Below are positions 52,862-60,827 of a DNA stretch of 64,000 nt, in pieces. The DNA is from Streptomyces sp. NBC_01231. Lineage in GTDB: Bacteria; Actinomycetota; Actinomycetes; Streptomycetales; Streptomycetaceae. Location of the stretch: assembly GCA_035999765.1 (NCBI GenBank), contig CP108521.1:6448001-6512000 (forward strand), written 5' to 3'. The notes beneath the pieces were generated by a model. That model was given only the letters and a program-made list of their open reading frames with translations, did no database searches and was not told the origin of the DNA. The translations under genes were made by a program, and so were the position numbers. Position 1 is the stretch's first letter. Each line of letters begins with the position of its first letter.

Positions 52862-53140
52862 TCACAGGTCGCGGTACACCTCACGTCGATGGGCGGCGGC
52901 GAGCACCCATACGACGAGGCGGCCGTCCTCGACGGTGTAGACGACGCGGTAGTCCCCGACCCGCAGGCGCCAGCGGGCGTTGTGTCCTTGGAGCGCCTTG
53001 ATGTCGAGGGCGGTCGTGTCGTTGGCGTCCATCGCCCTCTGGAGCTCGGTGAGCCGGTGGAGAATGCGCACGGCGTCGGGGCGGGGGATCTTGAGCATGT
53101 CCCGCTGGGCGTGCGGCGTGAACCGCGTGACGTGTCCCAT
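52862..53140 (-). CDS. RelE/ParE-family toxin
   Basis: The protein has 92 residues from ATG 53140. The pattern VTRFTPHAQRDMLKIP, ALDIKALQGHNARWRLRVGDYRVVYTVEDGRLVVWVLAAAHRREVY is textbook RelE: basic catalytic residues in WRLRVGDYR and a C-terminal AHRREVYRDL with Tyr. It should cut mRNA on the ribosome when freed. It follows its antitoxin gene by 5 bp, in the usual antitoxin-first order. Confidence 0.92.
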   Translation of the reverse strand: MGHVTRFTPHAQRDMLKIPRPDAVRILHRLTELQRAMDANDTTALDIKALQGHNARWRLRVGDYRVVYTVEDGRLVVWVLAAAHRREVYRDL

Positions 53141-53145
53141 CGGGA

Positions 53146-53427
53146 TCAGGGGCGGTCGGTGCGGAGCACGGCGGCCATCTCCTCGAGGGAGACCGCCCCG
53201 TCGAGGCCCTCGGACTCCGCCTCGTCGGCCAACCGGTTCAGCCATGCGTCCTCGGCCTGCTCCGCGATCTCACGCAGGCGCAGGTACTCCTTGATGTCGA
53301 GGACCACCGCCTCCTGCCTGCCGCGCCGGGTGATGACGGTGGGGGTCTCGTCCCTGTGGGCGCGGTCGATGACATCCGCCAGGTGCCTGCGGACGTCGGC
53401 CATGGACTCGATCACCGGCTCGCTCAT
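53146..53427 (-). CDS. Phd/YefM-family antitoxin
   Basis: The protein has 93 residues from ATG 53427. The N-terminal Phd/YefM DNA-binding domain is plain (MADVRRHLADVIDRAHRDETPTVIT, then RRGRQEAVVLDIKEYLRL). The C-terminal, acidic, probably disordered half (AEQAEDAWLNRLADEAESEG) would wrap the RelE toxin. It should neutralise the toxin and repress the pair's promoter. Confidence 0.92.
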   Translation of the reverse strand: MSEPVIESMADVRRHLADVIDRAHRDETPTVITRRGRQEAVVLDIKEYLRLREIAEQAEDAWLNRLADEAESEGLDGAVSLEEMAAVLRTDRP

Positions 53428-53444
53428 GTCATCAACGTAACAGG

Positions 53445-53450
53445 TGTACA
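53445..53450 (-). promoter_or_regulatory. TGTACA box upstream of the antitoxin gene
   Basis: The palindrome TGTACA lies 18 bp before the antitoxin ATG. YefM-type antitoxins bind TGTACA-centred operators, so autoregulation here is plausible. Confidence 0.5.
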
Positions 53451-53459
53451 TCTGGAGGA

Positions 53460-54098
53460 TCAGGGCTTTTCCGCGGTGAGGCCGTGTTCCACGACGTCCA
53501 GGGCGCGGTCCACAAGCTCGCGCGGGTCGTCGCGGAAGCCGTTCTCGGCCCAGTACTGGGAGACCTCCGCGAGTCCGCCGATCAGGGACATCGTGTAGAC
53601 CCGCACCTCCAGGCCGTCCTCCGCGCGGCCGGTGCGCGCCGCGACGGCCGAGGCGAGCTGTCTGCCGGTGACCGACATGCTCTCCATCATCCGGGAACGC
53701 ACCGCGGGCACCTCGGCCATCAGCCGCGACCGCAGCCGGGTGATCTCCGGTTCCTCGTCCGCTCCGAGGCCGACGGCCCTGCGCATGACGTACCGCAGGG
53801 AGTCGGGCCACGGCTCGTCGGCCGGCCGGGCCCGCAGTTCCTCCAGGAGCATCGGGCCGTACTCGTCCGTGAGGACGATGTCCTCCTTGACGGGGAAGTA
53901 GCGGAAGACCGTGGACGGCGACACCTCGGCGCGCTCGGCGATCTGCTCGATCGTCGTGGCGTCGTACCCCTGCTCCTCGATCAGCGCGTAGGTGGCGCCG
54001 CGGATCGCCCTCCGGGTCTTGATCTTCTTCCGCTCACGAAGTCCCAGTTGGGGAGGGTCGGTGGGGGGAGGGGTTCGTACGGGCGTCATGGCGCTCAT
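53460..54098 (-). CDS. TetR-family transcriptional regulator
   Basis: The protein has 212 residues. HTH domain at about 22-70: RRAIRGATYALIEEQGYDATTIEQIAERAEVSPSTVFRYFPVKEDIVLTD (described by position). The C-terminal ligand domain (80-205) is of the AcrR_C-like type with SLIGGLAEVSQYWAENGF. Start ATG 54098 or 54089. It ends 32 bp before the antitoxin gene start on the same strand but probably is not in that operon. No obvious target; the hemolysin III gene upstream ends with a strong terminator. Confidence 0.87.
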   Translation of the reverse strand: MSAMTPVRTPPPTDPPQLGLRERKKIKTRRAIRGATYALIEEQGYDATTIEQIAERAEVSPSTVFRYFPVKEDIVLTDEYGPMLLEELRARPADEPWPDSLRYVMRRAVGLGADEEPEITRLRSRLMAEVPAVRSRMMESMSVTGRQLASAVAARTGRAEDGLEVRVYTMSLIGGLAEVSQYWAENGFRDDPRELVDRALDVVEHGLTAEKP

Positions 54099-54174
54099 TG
54101 TCGGGCATCGACCTGCGCGGCAGCCATGTCCGCGTCCCTCGCCACCCTGCTCGCGACCAGTACGGCGAGGGACG

Positions 54175-54207
54175 CAAAAACGGCCACGGCTGGAAAGCCG
54201 TGGCCGT
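54175..54207 (-). terminator. Intrinsic terminator of the hemolysin III gene
   Basis: Perfect 12-bp stem ACGGCCACGGCT / AGCCGTGGCCGT with a 4-base loop, followed on the minus strand by TTTTT. This is the most classical rho-independent terminator in the window. Confidence 0.92.
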
Positions 54208-54225
54208 CGTCTCCCGTGGGAGTGG

Positions 54226-54936
54226 TTACTGGTACGCGACCAGCGAGATCCCGACGTAGTGCGCGATGAACGCCGCCAGCGTGAGGGAGTGGAACACCTC
54301 GTGGAAGCCGAACCAGCGCGGTGACGGGTTCGGGCGCTTGATGCCGTAGATCACTCCGCCCGCGCTGTAGAGCAGGCCGCCGACGATCACCAGCACGAGG
54401 ACGGCGATGCCGCCGGTGCGCATGAAGTCGGGCAGGAAGAAGACGGCCGCCCAGCCCATCGCGATGTAGCAGGGCGTGTAGAGCCAGCGTGGGGCGCCGA
54501 CCCAGAAGACGCGGAAGATGATGCCCGCCGCGGCCGCCCCCCAGATACTCCACAGCAGCCACTGCCCCTTGGCGCCCGGCAGAAGCAGCATCGTCAGCGG
54601 GGTGTAGGTGCCGGCGATGATCAGGAAGATGTTGGCGTGGTCCAGCCGTCGCAGGATCCCGTCCATGCGCGGGCTCCAGTCGCCCCGGTGGTACAGAGCG
54701 CTGACGCCGAACAGCAGGCAGGCGGTCAGGGCGAAGATTCCGCAGGCCAGGCGGGCTCTGGTGGTGTCGGCGAGGGCGGTGAGCACCAGGCCCGCGATGA
54801 GTACGGCCGGAAACATTCCGAGGTGCAACCAGCCGCGGAGTTTGGGCTTGACCGGATGCGGCAGGGAGAGCGCGACGGGACCGCGGCCGACGGCTGCCGG
54901 GTCGTCCGTGGGCGCGTCGGGGGCGGACGCAGTCAT
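54226..54936 (-). CDS. Hemolysin III / PAQR-type membrane protein
   Basis: The protein has 236 residues from ATG 54936 (54945 possible). Seven membrane helices with the family motifs SALYHRGDW, LDHANIFLIIAGTYTP and FHEVFHSLTLAAFIAHYVGI, which give the three His and Asp residues of the zinc site in PAQR proteins. Named for a Bacillus hemolysin, but the bacterial proteins are more likely membrane hydrolases, perhaps ceramidase-like, that tune membrane lipids. TAGATA 11 bp before the ATG suggests a very short leader. Confidence 0.9.
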   Translation of the reverse strand: MTASAPDAPTDDPAAVGRGPVALSLPHPVKPKLRGWLHLGMFPAVLIAGLVLTALADTTRARLACGIFALTACLLFGVSALYHRGDWSPRMDGILRRLDHANIFLIIAGTYTPLTMLLLPGAKGQWLLWSIWGAAAAGIIFRVFWVGAPRWLYTPCYIAMGWAAVFFLPDFMRTGGIAVLVLVIVGGLLYSAGGVIYGIKRPNPSPRWFGFHEVFHSLTLAAFIAHYVGISLVAYQ

Positions 54937-55276
54937 ACGGGGCATCGTATCTACGGAACCGTAAGTAACGGATCGGTGTGACCCGTTGGGCGTCAAAGAG
55001 TGGCCATCGTCTCACGTGCTCGTACAGGTGTCCTGCGGGCGTCTTTCCATGGAACGGCCACCTGAATCCCATGTGGACGCAAAGCGGCAGTTCTACACGT
55101 GGCGATCCTCACTCTGCTCACCTGGGCGCTCCTATGGACAGATGGGCGGACTCGTCGGATGATCAAATGAGTGCGGTCGGCACCGGATGAGCGCCAGAGG
55201 GAATCGACGCTGCGAAGCATCCGGGTCGAGGCCCCCACGGGGCGGCAAGAACAAATCCCTCATTTTAGGAGCGATC
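54937..55276. other. 340-bp divergent region before pckG
   Basis: No gene seen. It contains the start of the hemolysin III transcript on the left and, on the right, an AT-richer stretch (CATTTTAGGAGCGATC) with the pckG ribosome site at 55267-55271. A short palindrome CCATGG sits near 55048. I cannot point to a clear pckG promoter. Confidence 0.4.
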
Positions 55277-57109
55277 GTGGCGCGTGACATCGCGGCTCTC
55301 CCCGTCATCCCCACCACCCACAAGGAACTGATCTCGTGGGTGAACGAGATCGCAGAACTGACGCAGCCGGACAGCGTGGTCTGGTGTGACGGCTCAGAGG
55401 CCGAGTACGAGCGCCTGTGCAAGGAGCTCGTGGCCAAGGGAACATTCAAACGGCTCGACCCGATCAAGCGCCCCAACTCCTACTACGCGGCTTCCGACCC
55501 GACCGATGTCGCCCGGGTCGAGGACCGCACCTTCATCTGTGCGGAGAAGGAGGAGGACGCCGGCCCCACCAACCACTGGAAGGCTCCCGCGGAGATGCGC
55601 GAGATCTTCCAGGGCGACGGCGGCGAGGGCGGAGTCTTCCGCGGCTCGATGAAGGGCCGGACGATGTACGTCGTCCCGTTCTGCATGGGCCCCCTCGGCT
55701 CCGACCTCTCCGCGATCGGCGTCGAGATCACCGACTCCGCCTACGTCGCCGTGTCCATGCGCACCATGACCCGCATGGGACAGCCGGTCCTGGACGAGCT
55801 GGGCTCCGACGGCTTCTTCGTGAAGGCCGTCCACACCCTCGGCGCCCCGCTGGCGGAGGGCGAGCAGGACGTCCCGTGGCCGTGCAACAGCACCAAGTAC
55901 ATCTCGCACTTCCCGGAGTCCCGCGAGATCTGGTCCTACGGCTCCGGCTACGGCGGCAACGCCCTGCTGGGCAAGAAGTGCTACGCCCTGCGCATCGCCT
56001 CCGTCATGGCCCGCGACGAGGGCTGGCTGGCCGAGCACATGCTCATCCTCAAGCTGACGCCCCCGCAGGGCGAGTCCAAGTACGTCGCCGCCGCCTTCCC
56101 GAGCGCCTGCGGGAAGACCAACCTCGCCATGCTGGAGCCCACCATCTCCGGCTGGACGGTCGAGACGATCGGCGACGACATAGCCTGGATGCGCTTCGGC
56201 GAGGACGGCCGCCTGTACGCCATCAACCCCGAGGCCGGCTTCTTCGGCGTCGCGCCCGGCACCGGTGAGCACACCAACGCCAACGCGATGAAGACGCTGT
56301 GGGGCAACTCCGTCTTCACCAACGTCGCCCTCACCGACGACAACGACATCTGGTGGGAGGGCATGACGGAGGAGACTCCGGCCCACCTGACGGACTGGAA
56401 GGGCAACGACTGGACGCCGGATTCGGCGACCCCGGCCGCCCACCCCAACGCCCGCTTCACCACCCCCGCCGCCCAGTGCCCGATCATCGCGCCCGAGTGG
56501 GAGGACCCCAGGGGCGTGCCGATCTCGGCGATCCTCTTCGGCGGGCGCCGCGCCAGCGCCGTCCCGCTGGTGACGGAGTCCTTCGACTGGAACCACGGCG
56601 TCTTCCTGGGCGCCAACGTGGCCTCCGAGAAGACCGCCGCCGCCGAGGGCAAGGTCGGAGAGCTGCGCCGCGACCCCTTCGCCATGCTGCCGTTCTGCGG
56701 CTACAACATGGGCGACTACATGGGCCACTGGGTCGACGTGGCCAAGGACAAGGACCCGGCGAAGCTCCCGAAGATCTACTACGTCAACTGGTTCCGCAAG
56801 AACGACGAAGGCAAGTTCGTCTGGCCCGGCTTCGGCGAGAACTCCCGTGTCCTGAAGTGGATCGTGGAGCGCCTGGAGGGCAAGGCCGAGGGCGTCGAGA
56901 CCCCGATCGGCATCCTGCCGACCAAGGAGGCCCTCGACACCAACGGTCTGGAACTGGACGAGAAGGACCTCGACTTCCTCCTCACGGTCGACAAGGAGGT
57001 CTGGCGCGAGGAGGCTGCCCTGGTCCCCGACCACCTCAACACCTTCGGCGACCACACGCCCAAGGAGCTGTGGAACGAGTACCACGCGCTGGTGAAGCGC
57101 CTGGGCTGA
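55277..57109 (+). CDS. pckG: Phosphoenolpyruvate carboxykinase (GTP)
   Basis: Makes phosphoenolpyruvate from oxaloacetate and GTP, the gateway of gluconeogenesis. The protein has 610 residues, normal for the GTP class; GTG 55277 has AGGAG upstream. The P-loop is [13 protein letters not shown] with the reactive Cys278, and [32 protein letters not shown] and NWFRKN are diagnostic. Streptomyces grow on amino and organic acids, so the enzyme is central. It stands alone and is followed by a strong terminator. Confidence 0.97.
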   Translation: MARDIAALPVIPTTHKELISWVNEIAELTQPDSVVWCDGSEAEYERLCKELVAKGTFKRLDPIKRPNSYYAASDPTDVARVEDRTFICAEKEEDAGPTNHWKAPAEMREIFQGDGGEGGVFRGSMKGRTMYVVPFCMGPLGSDLSAIGVEITDSAYVAVSMRTMTRMGQPVLDELGSDGFFVKAVHTLGAPLAEGEQDVPWPCNSTKYISHFPESREIWSYGSGYGGNALLGKKCYALRIASVMARDEGWLAEHMLILKLTPPQGESKYVAAAFPSACGKTNLAMLEPTISGWTVETIGDDIAWMRFGEDGRLYAINPEAGFFGVAPGTGEHTNANAMKTLWGNSVFTNVALTDDNDIWWEGMTEETPAHLTDWKGNDWTPDSATPAAHPNARFTTPAAQCPIIAPEWEDPRGVPISAILFGGRRASAVPLVTESFDWNHGVFLGANVASEKTAAAEGKVGELRRDPFAMLPFCGYNMGDYMGHWVDVAKDKDPAKLPKIYYVNWFRKNDEGKFVWPGFGENSRVLKWIVERLEGKAEGVETPIGILPTKEALDTNGLELDEKDLDFLLTVDKEVWREEAALVPDHLNTFGDHTPKELWNEYHALVKRLG

Positions 57110-57233
57110 ACCGCCCCACCCAAGACGCCGCGGTCGGCTCCGATCGTGCCCTGACCAGCAATATCGTCACGGCCGGCCGCGGTGAGAGCACCACAGACCG
57201 GCGAAGCCGCGCACTACGGCGTGCGGAGCCTTG

Positions 57234-57290
57234 GGCCTGCCGTCGTCCTACCCCGTCCGCCCCGACGGGAGAGACGACGGCAGGCCTTTT
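57234..57290 (+). terminator. Terminator of pckG
   Basis: GGCCTGCCGTCGTC pairs perfectly (14 bp) with GACGACGGCAGGCC, and inside it CCCGTC with GACGGG. TTTT follows. It lies 125 bp past the stop. Confidence 0.85.
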
Positions 57291-57400
57291 CCTGTGCCCG
57301 GTCTGTTTTCACGGGCGACGAGACCGATTCACCGAAGCCGAGAACCGCATTCCTTAGAAGGCTTGTGAGCCATTTCCGAGAGGTCGGCCATTCGGTCAAT

Positions 57401-57459
57401 ATCACCCTTTTGGCGGTGTGGCGAATGGGCGCCAAAGCTATCGACGCCGCCCGGGTGAT
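57401..57459 (+). other. Nested inverted repeats in the 502-bp spacer before the collagen-like gene
   Basis: Outer arms ATCACCC (57401-57407) and GGGTGAT (57453-57459); inner arms TTTGGCG (57409-57415) and CGCCAAA (57430-57436). The spacer 57110-57611 has no gene; its left part is the pckG terminator. This element could be an operator or a folded leader of the collagen-like transcript. Confidence 0.45.
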
Positions 57460-57611
57460 CCTCGCCCACGGAACGGGTGGATAGATAATCATTCTTTCAT
57501 GAAGTGGGAATGCCTGCCTCGTCTGTATCCGTAGGGGATGAGGCGAGCAAGCGAAATGAAGCGCACTAAGCGCGCTTGCTGTCTGGTCCCTCTTCCGTGA
57601 GGAAGGTTCTC

Positions 57612-58574
57612 TTGAACCGTAGAACGATTCGAAACTCGCGCCTGAGATCCGCCACGATGGTGTCGGTGGGCGCGGTCGCCGTGGCGCTCAGCGTCGTCCC
57701 GAGCACGGTGGCTGTCGCCGACGCGATGCAGGCGTCCGGCTCCGACCGTGCCATGACGCACCTGCGTGCGAACAACCACCCCACCGGCGCCATCGCCGAC
57801 GCGATCCGCAGGGCCGGAGCCGAGGGGCGCGCGACGGTGCGTGCAGGCGGCGACCGGGAGTATGGCCAGGGAGGCTATGGCGACGGAGACCACGACCGCG
57901 GTCCCCAGGGCAAGCCGGGCAAGCAGGGCCCGCAGGGCAAGCCGGGCAAGCAGGGACCGCAGGGTGCCACGGGTGCTCAGGGTGCCACGGGTACTCAGGG
58001 TGCCACGGGTACTCAGGGTGCCACGGGTACTCAGGGTGCCACGGGTACTCAGGGCGCTACGGGTACTCAGGGTGCCACGGGTACTCAGGGCGCTACGGGT
58101 ACTCAGGGCGCTACGGGTACCCAGGGCGCTACGGGTACTCAGGGCGCTACGGGTACTCAGGGTGCCACGGGTACTCAGGGTGCCACGGGTACTCAGGGTG
58201 CCACGGGTACTCAGGGTGCCACGGGTACTCAGGGCGCTACGGGTACTCAGGGCGCTACGGGTACTCAGGGTGCCACGGGTACTCAGGGTGCCACGGGTAC
58301 TCAGGGTGCCACGGGTACTCAGGGTGCCACGGGTGCCCAGGGCACGCTCGGCAGTTCCTACGTCGTCACCGCCGGCGGTACCGGGGTCGCGACTGCCAGC
58401 TGCTTGGACAACGACGTCGCCACCGGCGGCGGAGCTCTGGGCGTCTTGGGCGCCCTCGCCGGGAGCTTCCCGGTCGGCGGTACCAACGTCACGCCTCCCA
58501 ACGGGTGGCAGGGCGTGGGCCTCCTCGGGGTCACCCCCGTCACCGCCTACGTGGTTTGTGCATTGGTGCCGTAA
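57612..58574 (+). CDS. Secreted collagen-like protein with Thr-rich Gly-X-Y domain
   Basis: The protein has 320 residues from TTG 57612 (GAGGAAGG just upstream). A signal peptide is cut near residue 38. About 60 polar residues, then 49 uninterrupted Gly-X-Y triplets: seven of GPQ/GKP/GKQ type, then 21 hexapeptides of GATGTQ type (first and last GATGAQ). The C-terminal 77 residues are a compact domain with two cysteines ([25 protein letters not shown]) like those ending other bacterial collagen-like proteins and thought to start trimer folding. About 40 Thr in the rod could be O-glycosylated as in BclA. The convergent glycosyltransferase-methyltransferase gene makes this attractive. No anchor motif. 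Confidence 0.85.
   Translation: MNRRTIRNSRLRSATMVSVGAVAVALSVVPSTVAVADAMQASGSDRAMTHLRANNHPTGAIADAIRRAGAEGRATVRAGGDREYGQGGYGDGDHDRGPQGKPGKQGPQGKPGKQGPQGATGAQGATGTQGATGTQGATGTQGATGTQGATGTQGATGTQGATGTQGATGTQGATGTQGATGTQGATGTQGATGTQGATGTQGATGTQGATGTQGATGTQGATGTQGATGTQGATGTQGATGAQGTLGSSYVVTAGGTGVATASCLDNDVATGGGALGVLGALAGSFPVGGTNVTPPNGWQGVGLLGVTPVTAYVVCALVP
57963..58340 (+). repeat. 21 tandem 18-bp repeats coding GATGTQ
   Basis: 21 units of exactly 18 bp. Two synonymous forms exist, GGTGCCACGGGTACTCAG (T) and GGCGCTACGGGTACTCAG (C). From 57963 the order is a-TTTT-C-T-CCCCC? read exactly as units: T-like at 57963 (GCTCAG end), T 57981-58052, C 58053, T 58071, C 58089, 58107 (ACCCAG end), 58125, 58143, T 58161-58232, C 58233 and 58251, T 58269-58322, and a GCCCAG-ended unit at 58323. 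The blockwise mixing points to duplication and conversion of multi-unit blocks. Confidence 0.97.
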
Positions 58575-58586
58575 CTCCGCTCTGAG

Positions 58587-58620
58587 CGGTGCCCCCGAGG
58601 CTTCGGCCTCGGGGGCACCG
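58587..58620. terminator. Bidirectional terminator between the collagen-like and GT-MT genes
   Basis: Perfect 15-bp stem CGGTGCCCCCGAGGC / GCCTCGGGGGCACCG closed by the very stable TTCG tetraloop, between convergent stops at 58574 and 58666. Confidence 0.9.
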
Positions 58621-58665
58621 TTCGCGTGGTGACACGTCGAATCGACCCGCTGCGGGTCGCTGCAC

Positions 58666-59937
58666 CTAGACGAGCAGCGGTCCGCCGCACCGCTCTGCGC
58701 CGTCCTTGATCGCGATGAGGTTGGCGATCACGTAGGAGATGTTGTTCTGGGAGTGCCACTCGGTCGGGAAGAAGGTGACCAGCCGTGAACTCTGGAACCT
58801 CGCTTCGATCTCGGGCACGAAAGTGCGGTACTGGTTGTCCGTGTAGTACCAGAACGAGTTCTCGTTGTAGAAGGCGACGTGCGTCGGATCTTGGTACGCA
58901 CCGCGGCCGTCGGAGCTGGGCGTCATGCTGAGGAGCATGCCGCCGGGCGCCAGCAGCCGGTACAGCTCGTTGATCAGGGGCACCTTCGAGGGGACGTGCT
59001 CGAGGAAGTCCACCGCCCGGATCAGGCCGACGGAGTCGTCGGGAAGGTCCAGCCCGGGCAGGGTCGCGACGATGTCGACGCCCTCTCCCGGGTATTGATC
59101 CACGCCGAGGTAGCCGGGAGGCTTCCGGTGGGCCGCGCCGAGGTCCAGCGCGACGAGTCCCTTCCGGTAGGCCCAGGCGAGGGCGTTGGCCTCGACGTAC
59201 TTGTCGTAGAGGGCGACCGTCTCGCGCTGGATGTGTGCGTTGGTCTCCGGGTCGCGCTGGGTGTTGGCGGGGTGCATCCGCTGGAGGTACAGACAGCGGG
59301 GGATGTGGTGGAAGTCGCCGACGTGGTACAGACGGCACATCAGGTCCTGGTCGTCCAGGACCGTGCGGGTCGCGTCGTACCCCCCGGCCTTGTCGTAGGC
59401 GTTCTTGCGGAACGCCCGCACGTGGTTGGGCGCGTACCAGATGTAGGCGACGTTGTGCGGAGTCGGAGCCATGGACCTGACCTGGAGCAGCTTGCGTCCG
59501 TCGACGCGCACGTCCTCGTAGTGCCAGCCGTGCGTCTCGTTGAAACGGCTGTCGTCCCGCTTGCCGTCCTCGGTGATCTGCGCGGTGTTGCTGTAGACGA
59601 AAACGGCGTCGGGCTGCTCGTCGAAGGCCTTGCCGAGTTCCGCCAGACACGACTTCGCCAGCAGGTCGTCGTGGTCGAGTTCCACGAGGATCTCGCCGCG
59701 CGCCAGTTCACAGGCTCTGCGTTTCGCCGCTCCGACGCCGACGGCGTCGTCATCGATCTGCACCCGGACTCTCTCGTCGGGGCGCTCCGGCCGCCACCGG
59801 GCGCCGTTGTTGAGCACGACGATCCACTCCCAGTCCGGACAGGTCTGCGCCTGCAGGGTCGCCAGGCACTCATCGAGGAAACGGGGCCGGTGGCTGGGGG
59901 TGAAGACGGAGAACCTGGGTGTCGCGGTCGACGTCAC
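58666..59937 (-). CDS. Fused family 2 glycosyltransferase - SAM-dependent methyltransferase
   Basis: The protein has 423 residues, soluble, no signal. Residues 1-250 are a GT-A glycosyltransferase: FSVFTPSHRPRFLDECLATL start, DWEWIVVLNNGA, GAAKRRACELARGEILVELDHDD with the metal motif DHD at 88-90, and VLDDQDLMCRLYHVGDF. Residues about 260-423 are a small class I methyltransferase: LDLGAAHRKPPGYLGVD (cofactor motif), AVDFLEHVPSK and LLAPGGMLLSMTPS. The two may add and methylate a sugar in one complex. It converges on the collagen-like gene, whose Thr-rich rod is a natural candidate substrate. Its upstream space holds 10-bp direct repeats. Confidence 0.87.
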   Translation of the reverse strand: MTSTATPRFSVFTPSHRPRFLDECLATLQAQTCPDWEWIVVLNNGARWRPERPDERVRVQIDDDAVGVGAAKRRACELARGEILVELDHDDLLAKSCLAELGKAFDEQPDAVFVYSNTAQITEDGKRDDSRFNETHGWHYEDVRVDGRKLLQVRSMAPTPHNVAYIWYAPNHVRAFRKNAYDKAGGYDATRTVLDDQDLMCRLYHVGDFHHIPRCLYLQRMHPANTQRDPETNAHIQRETVALYDKYVEANALAWAYRKGLVALDLGAAHRKPPGYLGVDQYPGEGVDIVATLPGLDLPDDSVGLIRAVDFLEHVPSKVPLINELYRLLAPGGMLLSMTPSSDGRGAYQDPTHVAFYNENSFWYYTDNQYRTFVPEIEARFQSSRLVTFFPTEWHSQNNISYVIANLIAIKDGAERCGGPLLV

Positions 59938-60180
59938 TGATGCTCCCTGCTGTCTCGATTCGGGTGAGAGGCTCAGGGAATCCCGGAATGGTCCGGCATT
60001 TGGTGCAGATGTGCCCTGGCCGCCTGTGAAGTGGAAACCGCAGCCGCACCGGTGAGCGCACCAACAGTCGCCAAGGTCCCACTAGTCACATCTCGTGGAC
60101 GAGTGTCATTTCCAGCGACGTTACGAGGCCATGCCGACGGTGCCGCCGCGTGGCGGGTACGTGGGAGCGCAGTCCACCCG

Positions 60181-60238
60181 AATGTACGCGGGGAGAACCT
60201 CCGGCAAACTCTGACAACCTCTGACAACCTCTGACAAA
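60181..60238 (-). promoter_or_regulatory. 10-bp direct repeats upstream of a -10 box for the GT-MT gene
   Basis: On the minus strand GGTTGTCAGA-like decamers repeat three times almost exactly (60238-60209), two weaker copies follow, and TACATT (60186-60181) can be a -10. Exact helical-turn spacing suggests side-by-side binding of an activator. The region 59938-60308 otherwise has no gene, so the transcript would have a leader of about 240 nt. Confidence 0.5.
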
Positions 60239-60308
60239 CATGGCAGCCGGTCCGCGCGTCGCTTCGGATGCACGCGGACCGGCGCCGCAGGGGGAGCCCC
60301 TCCGGGGC

Positions 60309-60728
60309 TCAGGCGGACGCCACCTCAAGCGGCTCCAGGGCCGCCGTGTGCGCGTCCATCCGCTCGGCGGCGAGGATCGCGGCCGCCGTGTCGGCGCGGG
60401 AGGCCGCCACCACCAGGGCCCGGCCCGCGAGCGCGTGTGCCCGCCGGTGCAGGGCCGCGAGGCGCGGGGTGCGGTCGACGGGCACCGACGCGCGGGCCGG
60501 CGTACGGCCGCCGCGGAGCCGGGCCACCTGACCGGCGAGCCGGTCGGCCGCGGTGTCCAGGTCGTCGGAGGGCGCCGCCGCGCGCAGCTCGTCCGTGACG
60601 GCGAGCAGCGCGGCGAGATGCCCCGCGAGCTGGATGTCCAGCTCTTCCTCACGGGAACGGTGTGGGAAGTCGGAGGCACTGCCGGCCATCGTGCTGTGGA
60701 CCGACTTGGTGCGGATCGGTTCGTACAT
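60309..60728 (-). CDS. Small helical protein of unknown function
   Basis: The protein has 139 residues, cytoplasmic, alpha-helical and Ala-rich (LDIQLAGHLAALLAVTDELRAA, LHRRAHALAGRALVVAASRADTAAAILAAERMDAHT). An opening MYEPIRTKSVHSTM segment is distinctive. GGAGG precedes the ATG. The pattern suggests a four-helix bundle, possibly ferritin-like in outline, but metal-binding Glu/His pairs are not convincing. A Fur/PerR-like palindrome sits in its promoter, hinting at metal or peroxide control. Confidence 0.72.
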   Translation of the reverse strand: MYEPIRTKSVHSTMAGSASDFPHRSREEELDIQLAGHLAALLAVTDELRAAAPSDDLDTAADRLAGQVARLRGGRTPARASVPVDRTPRLAALHRRAHALAGRALVVAASRADTAAAILAAERMDAHTAALEPLEVASA

Positions 60729-60766
60729 GGGATGGCCTCCTGAAGCTGTCAGGAAGCCATCCTAGC

Positions 60767-60781
60767 TTAGATTTCGTCTAA
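60767..60781 (-). promoter_or_regulatory. Fur/PerR-like palindrome in the promoter of the small helical gene
   Basis: TTAGATTTCGTCTAA has 5+5 inverted arms (TTAGA/TCTAA) around 5 bp, close to the shape bound by FurA/CatR-type repressors. On the minus strand it lies between TTCAAC (-35) and TAGGAT (-10) with an 18-bp spacer. The AT-rich patch is unusual for the window. Confidence 0.5.
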
Positions 60782-60827
60782 AGTTGAAAACTCTATAGCG
60801 ACCGGCCGCTGTCGCCACGGGGCGCCG

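Noticed and set aside
55394..57085. Minus-strand frame opposite pckG
   Set aside because: Shadow of a highly conserved gene; product is Val/Gly/Asp-rich with no known pattern.
57963..58340. CRISPR-like array
   Set aside because: The repeats are contiguous 18-mers coding GATGTQ with no spacers and no cas genes.
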